DNA of 64,000 bases from Cryptomeria japonica. Taxonomy: Eukaryota; Streptophyta; Pinopsida; Cupressales; Cupressaceae. Every line of letters starts with the position of its first letter. Within the stretch, counting starts at the first letter, position 1. The stretch spans positions 630,269,240-630,333,239 of the forward strand of contig NC_081415.1 in the NCBI RefSeq assembly GCF_030272615.1. The letters are read 5' to 3'. Shown in pieces: positions 11,839 through 23,070 of this stretch. A program made the translations under genes and the position numbers. The notes under the pieces were generated by a model, which had not been told where the DNA came from, ran no database searches, and was given only the letters and a program-made list of their open reading frames with translations.

Positions 11839-12626
11839 CAACTACCCCATTGAGGCTAAAAATCCCAACAAAACCATCCACAACACCAGTCATCCCACCA
11901 ATCAAACCAGCAACCCCATCAACAACAACCATAACATCAATAGCACCATTAGCAGCAACAACTGTATCAGAACCCATAGCAGTATCAACAACACCGGCAA
12001 TTTTAGTAGAAGCAGCAGATTCAACACTACCAATACTCCCTGTATTAGATTCATTGATCCCTATAATTCTTCCTATAGCACCAATCATTTCATCCACAAG
12101 GGTACATCAATCGATCACACTTGTAGTGTTTAACTCAAAAGACATCCCAATATGGTATAGCAATCGGATACTGGAAAGCGACTTAGAGACTAACTCACAT
12201 GAGTGGGAATTTGATTCCGTCCATCTTAATACTTCAGACGAGGAAGACACATCACTACCTCCACCTTGCAAAGACATCCCTATTTATGAAGAAGAACAGA
12301 TAAAGACCTCTTGGGTTCCTGAGCTAGAAACTTCTTCCACAGACCCTACGTTACATCCTACGCCTGATTCTGACAGGGAGAGTACCATCAACGACCTTCA
12401 CCACAATGTCTTAACCCTCACTGACACCTCTAATGAACTTAACCTAATTGATAAGGTAATGCCCATTGTCCATCCTGAACTCATCGAATGGAACCAACCT
12501 AATCCCCCATGTCTTGACCATTTCCAAAACGATGAGGCGATCATTAACTTTTTGGAACTACGGGATAACATACCAAGCAGGGATCACAAAGCTGGATTCG
12601 CCATTGAACTTAATAGCGTAGCATAA
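11808..12626 (+). CDS. Linker region between G-patch and RT, Pro/Thr/Ile-rich then acidic
   Basis: Open frame of 272 codons. Residues 10-110 are low-complexity Thr/Pro/Ile/Ala. Residues 110-272 are acidic with PIWYSNRILESDLE and DSVHLNTSDEEDTSLPPP. No catalytic motif is visible. It probably belongs to the polyprotein upstream of RT, since similar acidic linkers occur in long Tat elements. The ATG is arbitrary because the frame would be read as part of a polyprotein. Confidence 0.6.
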   Translation: MFISAAPCIIATTPLRLKIPTKPSTTPVIPPIKPATPSTTTITSIAPLAATTVSEPIAVSTTPAILVEAADSTLPILPVLDSLIPIILPIAPIISSTRVHQSITLVVFNSKDIPIWYSNRILESDLETNSHEWEFDSVHLNTSDEEDTSLPPPCKDIPIYEEEQIKTSWVPELETSSTDPTLHPTPDSDRESTINDLHHNVLTLTDTSNELNLIDKVMPIVHPELIEWNQPNPPCLDHFQNDEAIINFLELRDNIPSRDHKAGFAIELNSVA

Positions 12627-12857
12627 TTCGAGGCGGATGCCAAACCTTTTAGCTGCAAAAATATAACAATAAAATATGGATCTTCCAGTGAAAACCACAC
12701 TGTGGCACTGTTTGATCCCACAAAAGTAAAAAGAAAGAGCATAGCCAATGGTGAAAACCTCTTTGAGGCACCGAAGGATGAAAGGTTTGACATTCTCCCT
12801 TCTAGTACATAGCATGAATGATCAACAATTCTCATCGAGGAAACAAAATAATACAAT

Positions 12858-14269
12858 GTGGGGACTCCTGAAACTCCTTACCACATACATCTGACATCTC
12901 TTTTAACTCCAGAGGAACAACCTAAGTTTGTAGAGTTCTTCCAGAAGCATGAGATCAACTTTGCATGGTCATATGCAGACATGCCTGGTCTTGATCCGGA
13001 TTTAGTCATGCATCACCTTACCATAGCAGAAGGAGCCAAACCTGTCAAAAAGAAGCTTTGCAAGATACATCCCCAGATTGCGGTACTCATCAAAGCAGAA
13101 CTTAAGAAACTCCTAGATGTTGGTTTTATTAGACCAATTGATTATGCAGATTGGATATCCAACATTGTGCATGTTGGCAAACCAAATGGGGGCATCTGTA
13201 TTTGCACTGACTTCAGAGATCTAAACAAGGCATGTCTTAAAGATGACTTCCCGCTACCAAACATCGACATCATAGTAGACCTAACAACAGGACATGCCAT
13301 GCTTTCTCTCATGGATGGATTTTCAGGATATAATCAGATAAAGATCGCACCAAAGGATCAACATAAGATGGCCTTCACATGTCCATGGGGAACAGACTGC
13401 TGGAATGTAATGCCTTTTGGTCTAAACAATGTAGGAGCAACCTATCAAAGAGAAATGACCACCATCTTCCATGAAATGATGCATACTATAATGGAAGATT
13501 ATGTCGATGACTTACTGGAAAAATCACTCACAAGAGAAGGTCATCTAGACATATTAGAGAAAATCTTTGGCAGACTAGAACAATATCATGTTCGACTCAA
13601 CCCAAAGAAATGTGTCTTTGGAGTAACCTCAAGGAAGCTTCTAGGATACATTGTCTTAAGCAAAGGTATTGAGGTCGATCCTGCAAAGGTCAAAGCAATC
13701 ATGGACATGCCACCTCCAAAGAATATCAGTCAGCTAAGGACATTACAAGGACGGCTTCAATCCATCCGAAGATTCATTGCACAATTGGCAGATAAGTGTC
13801 ACCCCTTTACACACCTGTTACACAAAAACATCCACTTTCAGTGGGACACCAGATGCCAGCAAGCATTCCAGATGCTTAAAGACTATCTCATGAATACACC
13901 ATTGTTGATCCCACCAAATCTAGGTAGGCCTTTATTACTCTATATCTCAGCAACAAATATAGCATTAGGTGTACTACTGGCACAACACAATGCAGAAGGG
14001 AAAGAGTGTGTTGTCTACTACATCTCTCACACACTGGTTGGCTATGAACTCAATTACACACCTATTGAGCGAGCTTGCCTAGTAGTAATCTTGGCAACCA
14101 CTAAATTGAGGCACTATCTATTGACACATAAAGTACAACTCATTGCAAAGATCGATCCACTAAAGTACTTACTCAGCAAAGTAGCATTGATAGGCCGCTT
14201 AGCCAAATGGGTGATGATTCTAAGTGAATTTGACATTGAGTACGTGGACTGTAAGGCTATCAAGGGTTA
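12858..14269 (+). pseudogene. pol: Reverse transcriptase and degenerate RNase H of Tat element
   Basis: RT motifs in order: VGFIRPIDYADWISNIVHV, GICICTDFRDLNKACLKDDF, LSLMDGFSGYNQI (first catalytic Asp), MPFGLNNVGATYQR and EDYVDDLLEKS (the YVDD site). The connection and RNase H region follow: FQWDTRCQQAFQMLKDYL, then LLLYISATNIALGVLLAQ, where the catalytic Asp expected in the first strand appears replaced, and NYTPIERACLVV. The frame is open for 470 codons and closes with a TAG at 14268. It would copy element RNA into DNA. Loss of the first RNase H active site fits Tat elements, in which a second RNase H takes over. Confidence 0.93.
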
Positions 14270-14285
14270 GGTTATTGCAGATAAA

Positions 14286-14760
14286 TTGGCCAATGCACCA
14301 CTCATAGGTGATCATCCTCTCATTTTCAATTTTCCAGATGAAGAGATATTTATGATCACAGCAGCACAACCATGGAAACTATACTTTGATGGTTCATACA
14401 CTAGGCATGGCTCGGAGGCAGGCATTCTATTTATCACACCTCAAGGTGACAGCATCTCGAAGTCTTATAGGCTCACATTTCCATGCACAAACAACATAGT
14501 TGAGTATGAGGCCTTGATCACAGGACTCCAACTGGTTGTACAATGGAAGTTACAAGAACTACAAGTATATGGCGACTCCCAACTAGTCATTCAACAAGCA
14601 ACAGATGAATATCATACCAAGGATGACAAACTCATGCCATACAAACAAATGGTGGACAAATTAAAGGCATCATTCACTACTATCATCTTTGAGTAGATAC
14701 CTAGAGATTAGAATCGAGTTGCTGACGCTATGGCTACCATTGCATCTCTCCTAGATCTCC
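14286..14760 (+). pseudogene. Second, archaeal-like RNase H (aRNH) of Tat element
   Basis: WKLYFDGSYTRHGSEAGILF, NNIVEYEALITGLQLV and VYGDSQLVIQQATDEY supply the Asp, Glu and Asp of the active site. NRVADAMATIASLL (after TAG codons at 14694 and 14710) supplies the last Asp. This arrangement downstream of a degenerate RNase H is diagnostic of the Tat clade. It removes the RNA strand during reverse transcription. Confidence 0.9.
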
Positions 14761-16123
14761 CACTGAATTCAACACACTACGAGTTCTTGGTCGAACAGCT
14801 TTGGATTCCCACTTATGATATCCCCAAATCTGAGATGATATGTTGCCTTGTCAGTTCTAAATCCCCATGTTATGGTGAGTTCTACACCTACCTTCGTGAT
14901 CACACACTTCCTCCTAACCAATCGAATAACCAACGTAAAACCTTCATTCACCAAACTGCTCAATACACCATCATTGCTGAAACCCTATATCGATGCAGTC
15001 TTGATCGTACTCTCCTTCGATGTTTGGAACAGGATGAGACAACAAAGGCCTTGGAAGAGGTACATGAAGTAATTTTTGGGACTCACTCAATTGGTCCTTC
15101 ACTAGCAAAGAAGATCATGCACGTTGGATACTATTAGTCGTCCATGGAAAAAGACTCCTACTATTTTGTCAGAAAATGCAAGAAATGCCAAGTTCATGGA
15201 GACCTGATACATGCACCAGTATAGGAATTGTAACCAATCACAACACCATGGCCCTTTTGTCAATGGGGACTTGACCTTGTGGGTAAAATTCATCCATCTT
15301 CATCCAACGGCCATAAATTTATTATTACCGCCACCGAAAACTTCACAAAGTGGATCGAATTTGTTCCACTTACCCAAGTCACCGGCAAGTAGATCACCTT
15401 ATTCATCCTTAATTACATCATCTGCCAGTATGGTGTACCCATGTCCATCATCACAGATAACGGTCTTCCTTTCAAAAATCAAGATGTTCGTGAGCTCTGT
15501 GAGAAGTTTCATATCCAACACCGCTTTTCCACTCCCTATTACCCACAAGGAAATGGTCAGGCCGAAGCATCAAACAAGAACATATTGATAATCCTCAAGA
15601 AAATAGTCAATGATGTCAGTCGTGATTGGCATGTTCAATTGAATCCAACACTATGGGCATACTGAACTAGCATTCAAACCCCTATAGGCGCAACTCCCTA
15701 CTCACTGGTCTACAATGCAGAAGCTATCTTACCCATTAAGGTTGAGATACCATCACTATGGGTTTCCTTGCATAATCTCATCAATGATGAAGCATATAGA
15801 GTATCACATCTTCAAGACTTAGAGCTACTTGATGAAAAGGACAAGTTGCATACAATCACCTCAAAGCCTATCAGCAGGGCATGAGCAGAAGCTATAATCA
15901 TCGAGTTAGACCTCGTACATTTGAGGTAGGTGATCTTGTTCTTAGAGAGAATCCTCATAACCAACAAAATAGAGAACATCAGGGAAAGTTTGAATCAAAC
16001 TGGTTGGGTCCATATGTTATCACTATTGTATTTGGGTCTGGGGCATATCAGTTGGCTACTTCAAAAGGAGAACCGCTAGCAGATCCAATCAACAACATGC
16101 ACCTCAAATGGTTTTATACCTAA
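14730..16123 (+). pseudogene. int: Integrase of Tat element
   Basis: The zinc-binding N-terminus is split: EVHEVIFGTHSIG supplies the His pair and, after a TAG at 15135, CKKCQVHGD the Cys pair. The catalytic core has WGLDLVGK (in a shifted frame near 15270), IITDNGLPFKNQDV and YPQGNGQAEASNK, giving the D,D,E triad. After a TGA at 15663 and further shifts, the C-terminal domain RPRTFEVGDLVLRENP and GAYQLATSKGEPLADP ends at 16121. It would insert the DNA copy into the host chromosome. At least five stops or shifts disable it. Confidence 0.88.
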
Positions 16124-17400
16124 GCTGCACAAAGCATCAAGCTCCCTTACATATCTTAAAAATGCCAAAAACATTCAGATAAATGTCTTGCAGAAAATAT
16201 TAAAGAAAAATCATGCATCCAAATGGTGAACAACCACTCCGGTGGCACCTTGGGTAAGTGCGATGGTGAAAATCTGGCAAACAGGCACCACTCGTAAAGG
16301 CTATGGCTCCATTATCTTTCAAACTTGTTGCGATCACATTCATCCATCTATCCAAACTATGGCTTGTTATAAATCTACAATCAAGGATAGTACTTCATGC
16401 ATCTTGCATCCTACTTTTTCATAGTGATGTCTAACTGGGGGAAATACCCTTAACCTATTGATGGAAGTGGATTTTGCATTACTTATGATTCATTGAGTTC
16501 TTCATTCAAAATTGTCTCACAAAACTCCAAAAACATTCAAAACAATCATCAAAATAACAAAAACACTGGAAAACTATCTCACAAAATACCAAAAACATTG
16601 GGAAACATCAAAAAAACAAAAACATGGCAACACCTTGTACATACGTTTTTCAAAGTAGACACCAAACAAAAATTGTGAAATAATCAAATGATGACCACGT
16701 ATCCAGTTAACCAAACAATCAACAATCGACACATAAACTGTCTTCATAAGGATGCATCCTTCCTTACCAAAACAAAGACATAATGATATTTTCTTTGACA
16801 AGAAAATTATGTTTAAGCTATCAAGTACTTGGTTAGATTTGTGGGTTATTTATTTATATCAATTTCCTATGCTACTCCGGGATATCCACAAGTGATTAGA
16901 GTGGCCAGGATGGTTCCTAAGCATTGTTTGTATGTCTTCTGTGAATTATTTCGATGAAGTATTGGGGCACATCCTAATGGTGTCTATGTGGGAAGTTCAC
17001 TAAGCTACATGATCTTATGCAAAATACAGTCATGGATCACTATGGCTTGCTGACTACAATGTATACCTCGACCATATGAGCATGAACCATTATCGAGGGT
17101 CCATATTCTTTATTCTTTATTTATGTTGTTTGTTTGCAAGTACAATGCTCCATCCTTGGTTCCTACTACCTCATCCAAGTTCGATATTATCATGCTCAAT
17201 GATGAAAATAAAAGAACTATGGATTGTCATTCCATCTCATCTATTTATAATTGCATTCCATTACATATCACCCATCCATTTAATCATTCATTATTCATAT
17301 GCATGGTTTTGTATGCAAGTGTGAACAAGATTAATATGAGAAGTTTACAATCACGACAAAGTTCTCTGATACATCATCAGTGCATCATCCAAAAGTTTCA
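16124..17400 (+). other. 3' non-coding spacer of Tat element
   Basis: About 1.3 kb after pol with no supported gene. 16490-16680 has degenerate repeats of AAAACATT with CTATCTCACAAAA. The rest is unremarkable. Confidence 0.6.
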
Positions 17401-18400
17401 ACAACCTTGCATTCATTACCATAAATCACATCATCATTACATTTAGTTTCATTTGCATAAACCTAGTTCATTGGCTTGCATATAGGTTTATTAAAATCTT
17501 AAACTCTTCATTAGCATGCATTTAATATCATTTAGTTACATTTTACACATATAGTTCATTCTCATTTACTTACATTAGTAGCATTATATCATTTCATCAT
17601 TGCATAATCGTAACATTTAGATTTATTTATATGATAAAATTGTCTTCATTTGCATTTACTACCATGATTAACCATTACAGATGCATTCAGTAGCATTTGG
17701 GATTCATGAAAAATGCATTCATTCTCCTTTTTAAATGCATTAAGGTGCATTTATTCATTACCGATGAGTTGCATTAACATTACATTATCATTTCACTTCA
17801 TCATATTTTTCGCCATTTAGAATCATAAACAAAACCATTTGTCTCAACATTAGCTTATACATTATACATATGCATTCATTTAGAAATCATCATTTAAACA
17901 TTTTTACTTTACATTTGTTTATCCATATCACATTCATCTAAAAACCCATCTAGATGCATTTACATAAATCATTCATTAACCACATTACATCATAAACCTC
18001 ATTGCATATCATCATCTCATCATCGCATCAACATAAAATGCAAGTATGGTCTATATCATCATTAGCATCATTTCATTATGCATACATAATCATTATAGCA
18101 TTTACATACATGAAGCATTAACATCAACAAATCACACATATATAAACCTGCATCCATATGTTAGCATCCCATTCATACAACATACATATAGACATCATGT
18201 AGGAATAAATCATCATGAAACATGCATAAATAAATCATCTCATCAACACATCATATAGAAAGTACAAGTATCCATCTAAGCATAAAGCATAAGATCATCA
18301 TCCTGTATAACATCCATACATATCATCAAAATGCATATCAACACAAAAAAATATGGGATCTCCTCATATATCATATCATATCGCCAAAAATATACATGTA
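17401..18400 (+). repeat. CAT/GCATT-rich low-complexity spacer
   Basis: About 1 kb dominated by CAT, GCATT, ATTCATT and ATCAT words with no fixed period. Reading frames here are His/Ile-rich artefacts. It separates the sense pol from the antisense PMD gene. Confidence 0.75.
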
Positions 18401-18492
18401 TCAGAGTACAATGAAGTCCAAAATATCAACTACCACGAGCCATCCAAGATACAATTCAAAATGACAATGTAAAAGCATACAAGAATGTCCTC

Positions 18493-20483
18493 TCAGATAC
18501 CACTCTGACCAAATGCTACACCACCATCACCACCTATTCCTCCACCAGCCCCCGCACCACCTGATCTATCTCTCCATGGAGGACCCATCACACCACCACT
18601 ACTCTGCATCCTCTCAGACCGCTCTGATCTCACCCACCGCATCTGTGAATAGCTAAGTGCTCACTAACTAGCTAGCACCACCTGCTCATATAATCCCCGC
18701 CAATAATCTATCTCCTCTTGTGCTTGTCGCATCTCCCTCATCGCATCCCCAGTACGACCCTGTGCTCCTACTCCTGCTCCCACTTGTACTCTCTCCTATA
18801 ATGCCGCAAATATCTCCATGGCCTGATCTCTCTCCCGCAGCACTACCATGAGCTCTGACTCTCATGCAAACAGTTGCACATCTCTAGCTACCACCTCTGC
18901 CTCCATATCCTTGAGTCGAGTCTGCAAGAATAATATCATATGGTCCCACAGATCTCCACCTATAGCTCCCTCCTCCATATCCATAGGTGCCTCTCCAGTG
19001 GCTCCCTCTCTAGTGGTTCCCTCCTCTATATCCGTAGGTGCCTGTCCCTCACCTACATCCCTGCCACCTAATCTCATGCCTCCTTGCATCAAAGGTCCCT
19101 GAGATAGCCACAAAGGCTTCCCACCTCTCCCTCTTCACTGTAATCGTCCACCACCCCCCCTCCACCTCCTCCAAAACCCCCACCCCCTCCTCCTCCTCCT
19201 CCTCCATCACCACCTCCTCCATCCCCACCACCACCATCCCCTCTCCCTCATCCACCTACCACTGCGTGACCTCCTCTCCTCCTCTATCTCTGTCCCCTAT
19301 CCTCCTCAAAATCTAGAATCAGCTCTGCAGGATCTGATATTCGCGGAATCGGATGTGCCGCAATGTACTGAGTGTACTCATCTAACACCCCTACATCTAC
19401 TACCCCTGGCCTCATCTGCCATGGTCTCGTCTATAATGTGCAGAACTCTAACAATGCCTGATCATAAGGTAACATTGGCCCCCATAAGTACCTCTCTCGT
19501 ACCACCCGTGCATACTCTCCAGAACCACTAGACAATCCTTGCCGCCGCCCAAACTATCTCAAAACTCTATCAGGAAGTTGTCTCTCCACATTGTAGGTTG
19601 TCCTACCAATGAGGTATCGTGTCATGAACACATACAGCAATGCCTCTGCATCATCCTCCTCGGGCTCACACTCAATATATGGCCTCCAGATCACTGTATC
19701 CAAATCATCCAATGCCCGCCGCCACCACTCTAACTTCCTCAGGTGGGGTTGACTCATCATACCTCCATACATGTATACATATGGCTGGTCCACTGCTTAG
19801 AATCTTAGACTAACTAGTCGGGTAACGAGTAAGTGCTCCCATGCCCAAATATGCAGCAACGTGATCCCCACTCCCAATGAGCCCACCCCTCGATATGCTA
19901 CCTCATGAAGATCTTGATATAAGTGCGATAGCACGCACAGTCCCCATGCAAACTGGGTCCCCTCTGTCATCATCTGCTTGATCACATGACCCCAACCAGT
20001 AGCAAGTCCATGTGATCGTCGATCTGGACATAGTAGTCCCCCAACAATCTCTGATAGCACTGCTGGTAATGGCTCATACAAGGCTACTATATCCTCCCAA
20101 GCTATCGATCTGTCATCAATGAAGATATCCTCATCAAAAAACTCTATACACTGTTGTTGTCCCCCAGGCTCGGTCATACGTCACCAGCTCTCCTTGAACA
20201 AGAATGTGCAGGATGCGCCATACATCCTCCAGTGTCATTGTCCTCTCCCCCTGCGCTAAGTGAAGCATGCATGTCTCACTATGCCATCACTCTGCCAATG
20301 TTGTGATCAACCCGGGATTCATCTGAATCACGAGCATATACATAACATCATACAGGCATGTCACTGCAATGCAACCACATTGGCCTCTATCAATCGATCG
20401 CGCAACACCTATGTGGCAGGATGCCTCTTGTGCATCTGCAAGATGCGAAGATCCTCCTACACACGTGCATCAACCATCATCAT
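18493..20483 (-). pseudogene. Antisense plant mobile domain (PMD, MAIL1-type) gene
   Basis: Minus-strand translation from the ATG at 20483 gives DLRILQMHKRHPAT, then LVIQMNPGLITTLAE, HLAQGERTMTLEDVWRIL, HIWAWEHLLVTRL (near 19835) and VIWRPYIECEPEEDDAEALL. These match the conserved layout of the plant mobile domain. It is followed by LRxFGRRQ-type sequence, a Gly/Trp/Glu-rich stretch (about 19140-19260), and a coiled coil containing LQTRLKDMEAEVVARD, ending at a TGA at 18493. At least two frameshifts (near 20335 and 20140) and many TGA/TAG codons at Trp or Gln positions break it. Antisense PMD frames downstream of pol are known in plant Ty3 elements. Host PMD proteins act in transposon silencing; a role here is unproven. 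Confidence 0.82.
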
Positions 20484-20730
20484 CAGTTGTTTTGTTTCAA
20501 ACTTTCTTAAGTTTAAACCTAGACTATCAATAGATACTTTGATCAAGTATCTTCGGGTCTCAACAGGTAAGCAATCATGACACACCTAGACTACAACAGA
20601 CATTTATTCTAATGACCTAAGTCTCATCAGGGCTGCTATGGTTCAAAATAACCCTCACCTCACATCTCCATCCATCCATCATTGGCATCAGGAGATTTTT
20701 TTTCAAACACACTAGGGCATCTATTTTCTT

Positions 20731-20988
20731 ACACAAAAGCACTATTCTAAATACAACAATGCTAATATGCTTGCAAAAGCTCTAAATCAACTGTGCAATA
20801 GCGCTAAACCAACAATAACGTTACATTGACTATACAATAGCACCACCTCACAACAACAGCGCTACAACTACTCAATTGCGCTAAACAAACAAAAGCGCTA
20901 AAGCAACTATGCAATAGTGCTATAGCAGCACAATAACGCTAATTTAGTTGACAACAGCACCAAAACACAATTTTAGCGCTATTGTGTT
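20731..20988 (-). repeat. Inverted copy of the leader motif cluster, upstream of the PMD gene
   Basis: Read on the minus strand it has about ten copies of TAGCGCTATTGT or TAGCGCTTTTGT at 20-25 base spacing, like 6110-6346 on the plus strand. It lies about 250 bases upstream of the antisense PMD start. Confidence 0.85.
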
Positions 20989-21547
20989 GACTCAACTTGG
21001 ACTAAGCAAAAAGAACATACCAAAAATGCATGAAATTCAAAAATTCAAATTCACATACCCTCGGTCCGTAGTCATCTAGCCGTTGGAATCATCAGACTCG
21101 CTCTAAACGGTGCTCTGCTATGGGAACTGGCATCCTGTCTGCTCCTTGCTCTTCTAAAAAGTGACTCCCAAAGCTCAAATTTTACTATGGACGCAAATGC
21201 AAATGAGCCTGTTTTCACCCCTTCCTCCCCATATATACCCTTCATCGTAATCCTAATTTTCCCCCGCTCACCACCGTGGTCCCCGTAAACTTCCCAAGCC
21301 TCCCATTTCTCCATTTTATCTCCGATTTCTTCTATTTTTCACCAGTATTGCTAAAATCTTCTCTTCTACCACCCTACCAATTTTCATTCTTTTTCGAGAG
21401 ATCGCCCGATTTTTTGAAATTTTTGGCCCATCTCTCGACGAGGCATACCACCCATTAAATTAACATTTTATGGGGCATATTTCTTCACACCCATTTTTCT
21501 TTCTTTGAAACGATGCGATAAACCGCACCATCTCAAAGAGGGGCAAA
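20989..21547 (+). other. Pre-LTR region and polypurine tract
   Basis: No supported plus-strand gene. On the minus strand 21072-21314 is an open frame of 80 codons (Gly/Glu/Arg-rich) of unknown meaning, which would be leader of an antisense transcript. AAAGAGGGGCAAA just before 21548 is the likely polypurine tract. Confidence 0.6.
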
Positions 21548-22881
21548 TGTAGTCACATAAATCTGTCAATTTTAATTAAATGAATATTTGTTATTTATTT
21601 GATTAAAATCCCACTAGCCACCAGTTAATTAAATCAACATTTAATTAATTCATCTTCAAAACATTCTCCTATTAATTAAATAAATTATTAAATTTATTTT
21701 AATTAATTCATTAAATCCCCCCCACTTGCATTTTCCTAAAAATGCAAGTTGCAACCACAAGTTGAAATAAATTAATTTTATTTTAATTAAAATCCTATTT
21801 TCCCTCACCCACCAAATCCACTTGCACTCCTAAACCCTCTTCTAGATTCTTCTAACCCCTTCCTAATTAGCCTAATCCATCTCCTAATTATTGTCACATT
21901 CCTAAGCAACTTGGAGTCACTTCTCAAAGACTTCAAAGTCTTTGAAAAGCATTAAATGCTTTGTGTGTTCAACAAATTTACCTCTAAAGTCTTCCAAACC
22001 ACTTATGGCTCTTACATGACCATTTATGGTTAACCCCTAACTCAACCCTCATGTAACTCATGTGTCTCTTCAAACATTTATTGCTTTGACCATGGTTATC
22101 CCTTTAGCCTTTGCACAAGAGTTTATCCATTGGATAAAAGCATTATTCTTTGAATAATGAATTTATTCACTCAACCCAACCTTGACCTTAACTCTCAAGT
22201 TAACCCTCAGGTCATGTCAAGCATTTAATGCTTATTCCCTCTCCTCTCAACTCATCTCATGTGGACACTTGTCATCCAGGGATTGGGTTGAAATTCCTCA
22301 CATGGATTGAATATCATTCAATCCTAACCCTTGTTGAGATTACTCAATCTCAACCATCCATTACTCCATTTTTCCTATAAATAGAGCTCATTTCTTCATA
22401 ATCTAGATCCTGAAAACTTGTATGCATTTAATCTATAGTCAATTTTAGAGAGCATTTTAGCATAAAATCACTAATATATTGTCATTTTGGACTAAAATAA
22501 ATCTTAGTTCATTTCATAGCATCTCATATTTAGCTTATTTTTACACTTGCATAGCATAAGTTTAAAAGCATTTTCGATCTTGAATCTCCATAAGACATCC
22601 ATAGTGCAAAAAGCTGCTGAGAGCTACACTCATTTGGAACTTGGAGAGGAGAGGAACAAGGGAGAAGGAACTAAGAGCATGGTAGAATACATTTGGAGAT
22701 GCCTTGTTGTATTTGCTTCCATAGTTAAATATTTCATCATGTTTTTAGTGTTTCTTTTGGTATGCATGCTTAGACTTGTTTTTGGTTGATTAACACTAAC
22801 GTTTGTCTTTGTTTCTTGTGCTTTTGTGTGTTATACGACCACAAATTTTAGTCTAACATTGTCTCATTTTGCAGAGCATCA
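21548..22881 (+). repeat. 3' LTR of Tat element
   Basis: 1334 bases, matching 4619-6027 apart from the indels noted there. TATA box at 22376-22383. Followed by target duplication GTTAC. Confidence 0.93.
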
Positions 22882-22886
22882 GTTAC

Positions 22887-23070
22887 TTTAGATAATAACA
22901 AAATCATGATCATTTGTTGTTTTTTTGCTTTGATCATGATTTATTTGTCTTGTATTTTGGTTTTTTTTAAAGTTATTTTATTATTGTTTCTTTAGATTAT
23001 AACAAAATGATGATCATTTGTTGTTTTTTGGCTATTTGATTGTGGATTGTCATTATGATGTTATGTGTAG
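22887..23070 (+). other. Intron-like sequence before transposase exon, with local duplication
   Basis: The phrase AACAAAATCATGATCATTTG at about 22899 recurs slightly changed at about 22999. This completes a roughly 75-base tandem duplication whose first unit was split by the Tat insertion. It ends in TGTAG, a plausible splice acceptor. Confidence 0.55.

Larger units (their letters stand above)
4619..22881 (+). mobile_element. Ty3/Gypsy retrotransposon, Tat-type, with antisense PMD gene
   Basis: LTRs at 4619-6027 and 21548-22881 begin TGTAGTCACATAAATC and end GCATCA. The element is flanked by GTTAC on both sides (4614-4618 and 22882-22886). Order inside: leader with a repeated GCGCTATTGT-type motif, gag, protease, G-patch, linker, RT, degenerate RNase H, a second RNase H of the archaeal-like type, integrase, a long CAT-rich spacer, an antisense PMD gene, an inverted copy of the leader motif cluster, and a purine tract. 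The two RNase H domains and the 18.3 kb size point to the Tat lineage (Ogre-like). Reading frames have many stops and shifts, so it is not autonomous now. Confidence 0.93.

Noticed and set aside
18848..20580. Plus-strand frames over the PMD region
   Set aside because: The minus strand reads as a recognisable PMD; plus-strand frames are its shadows.
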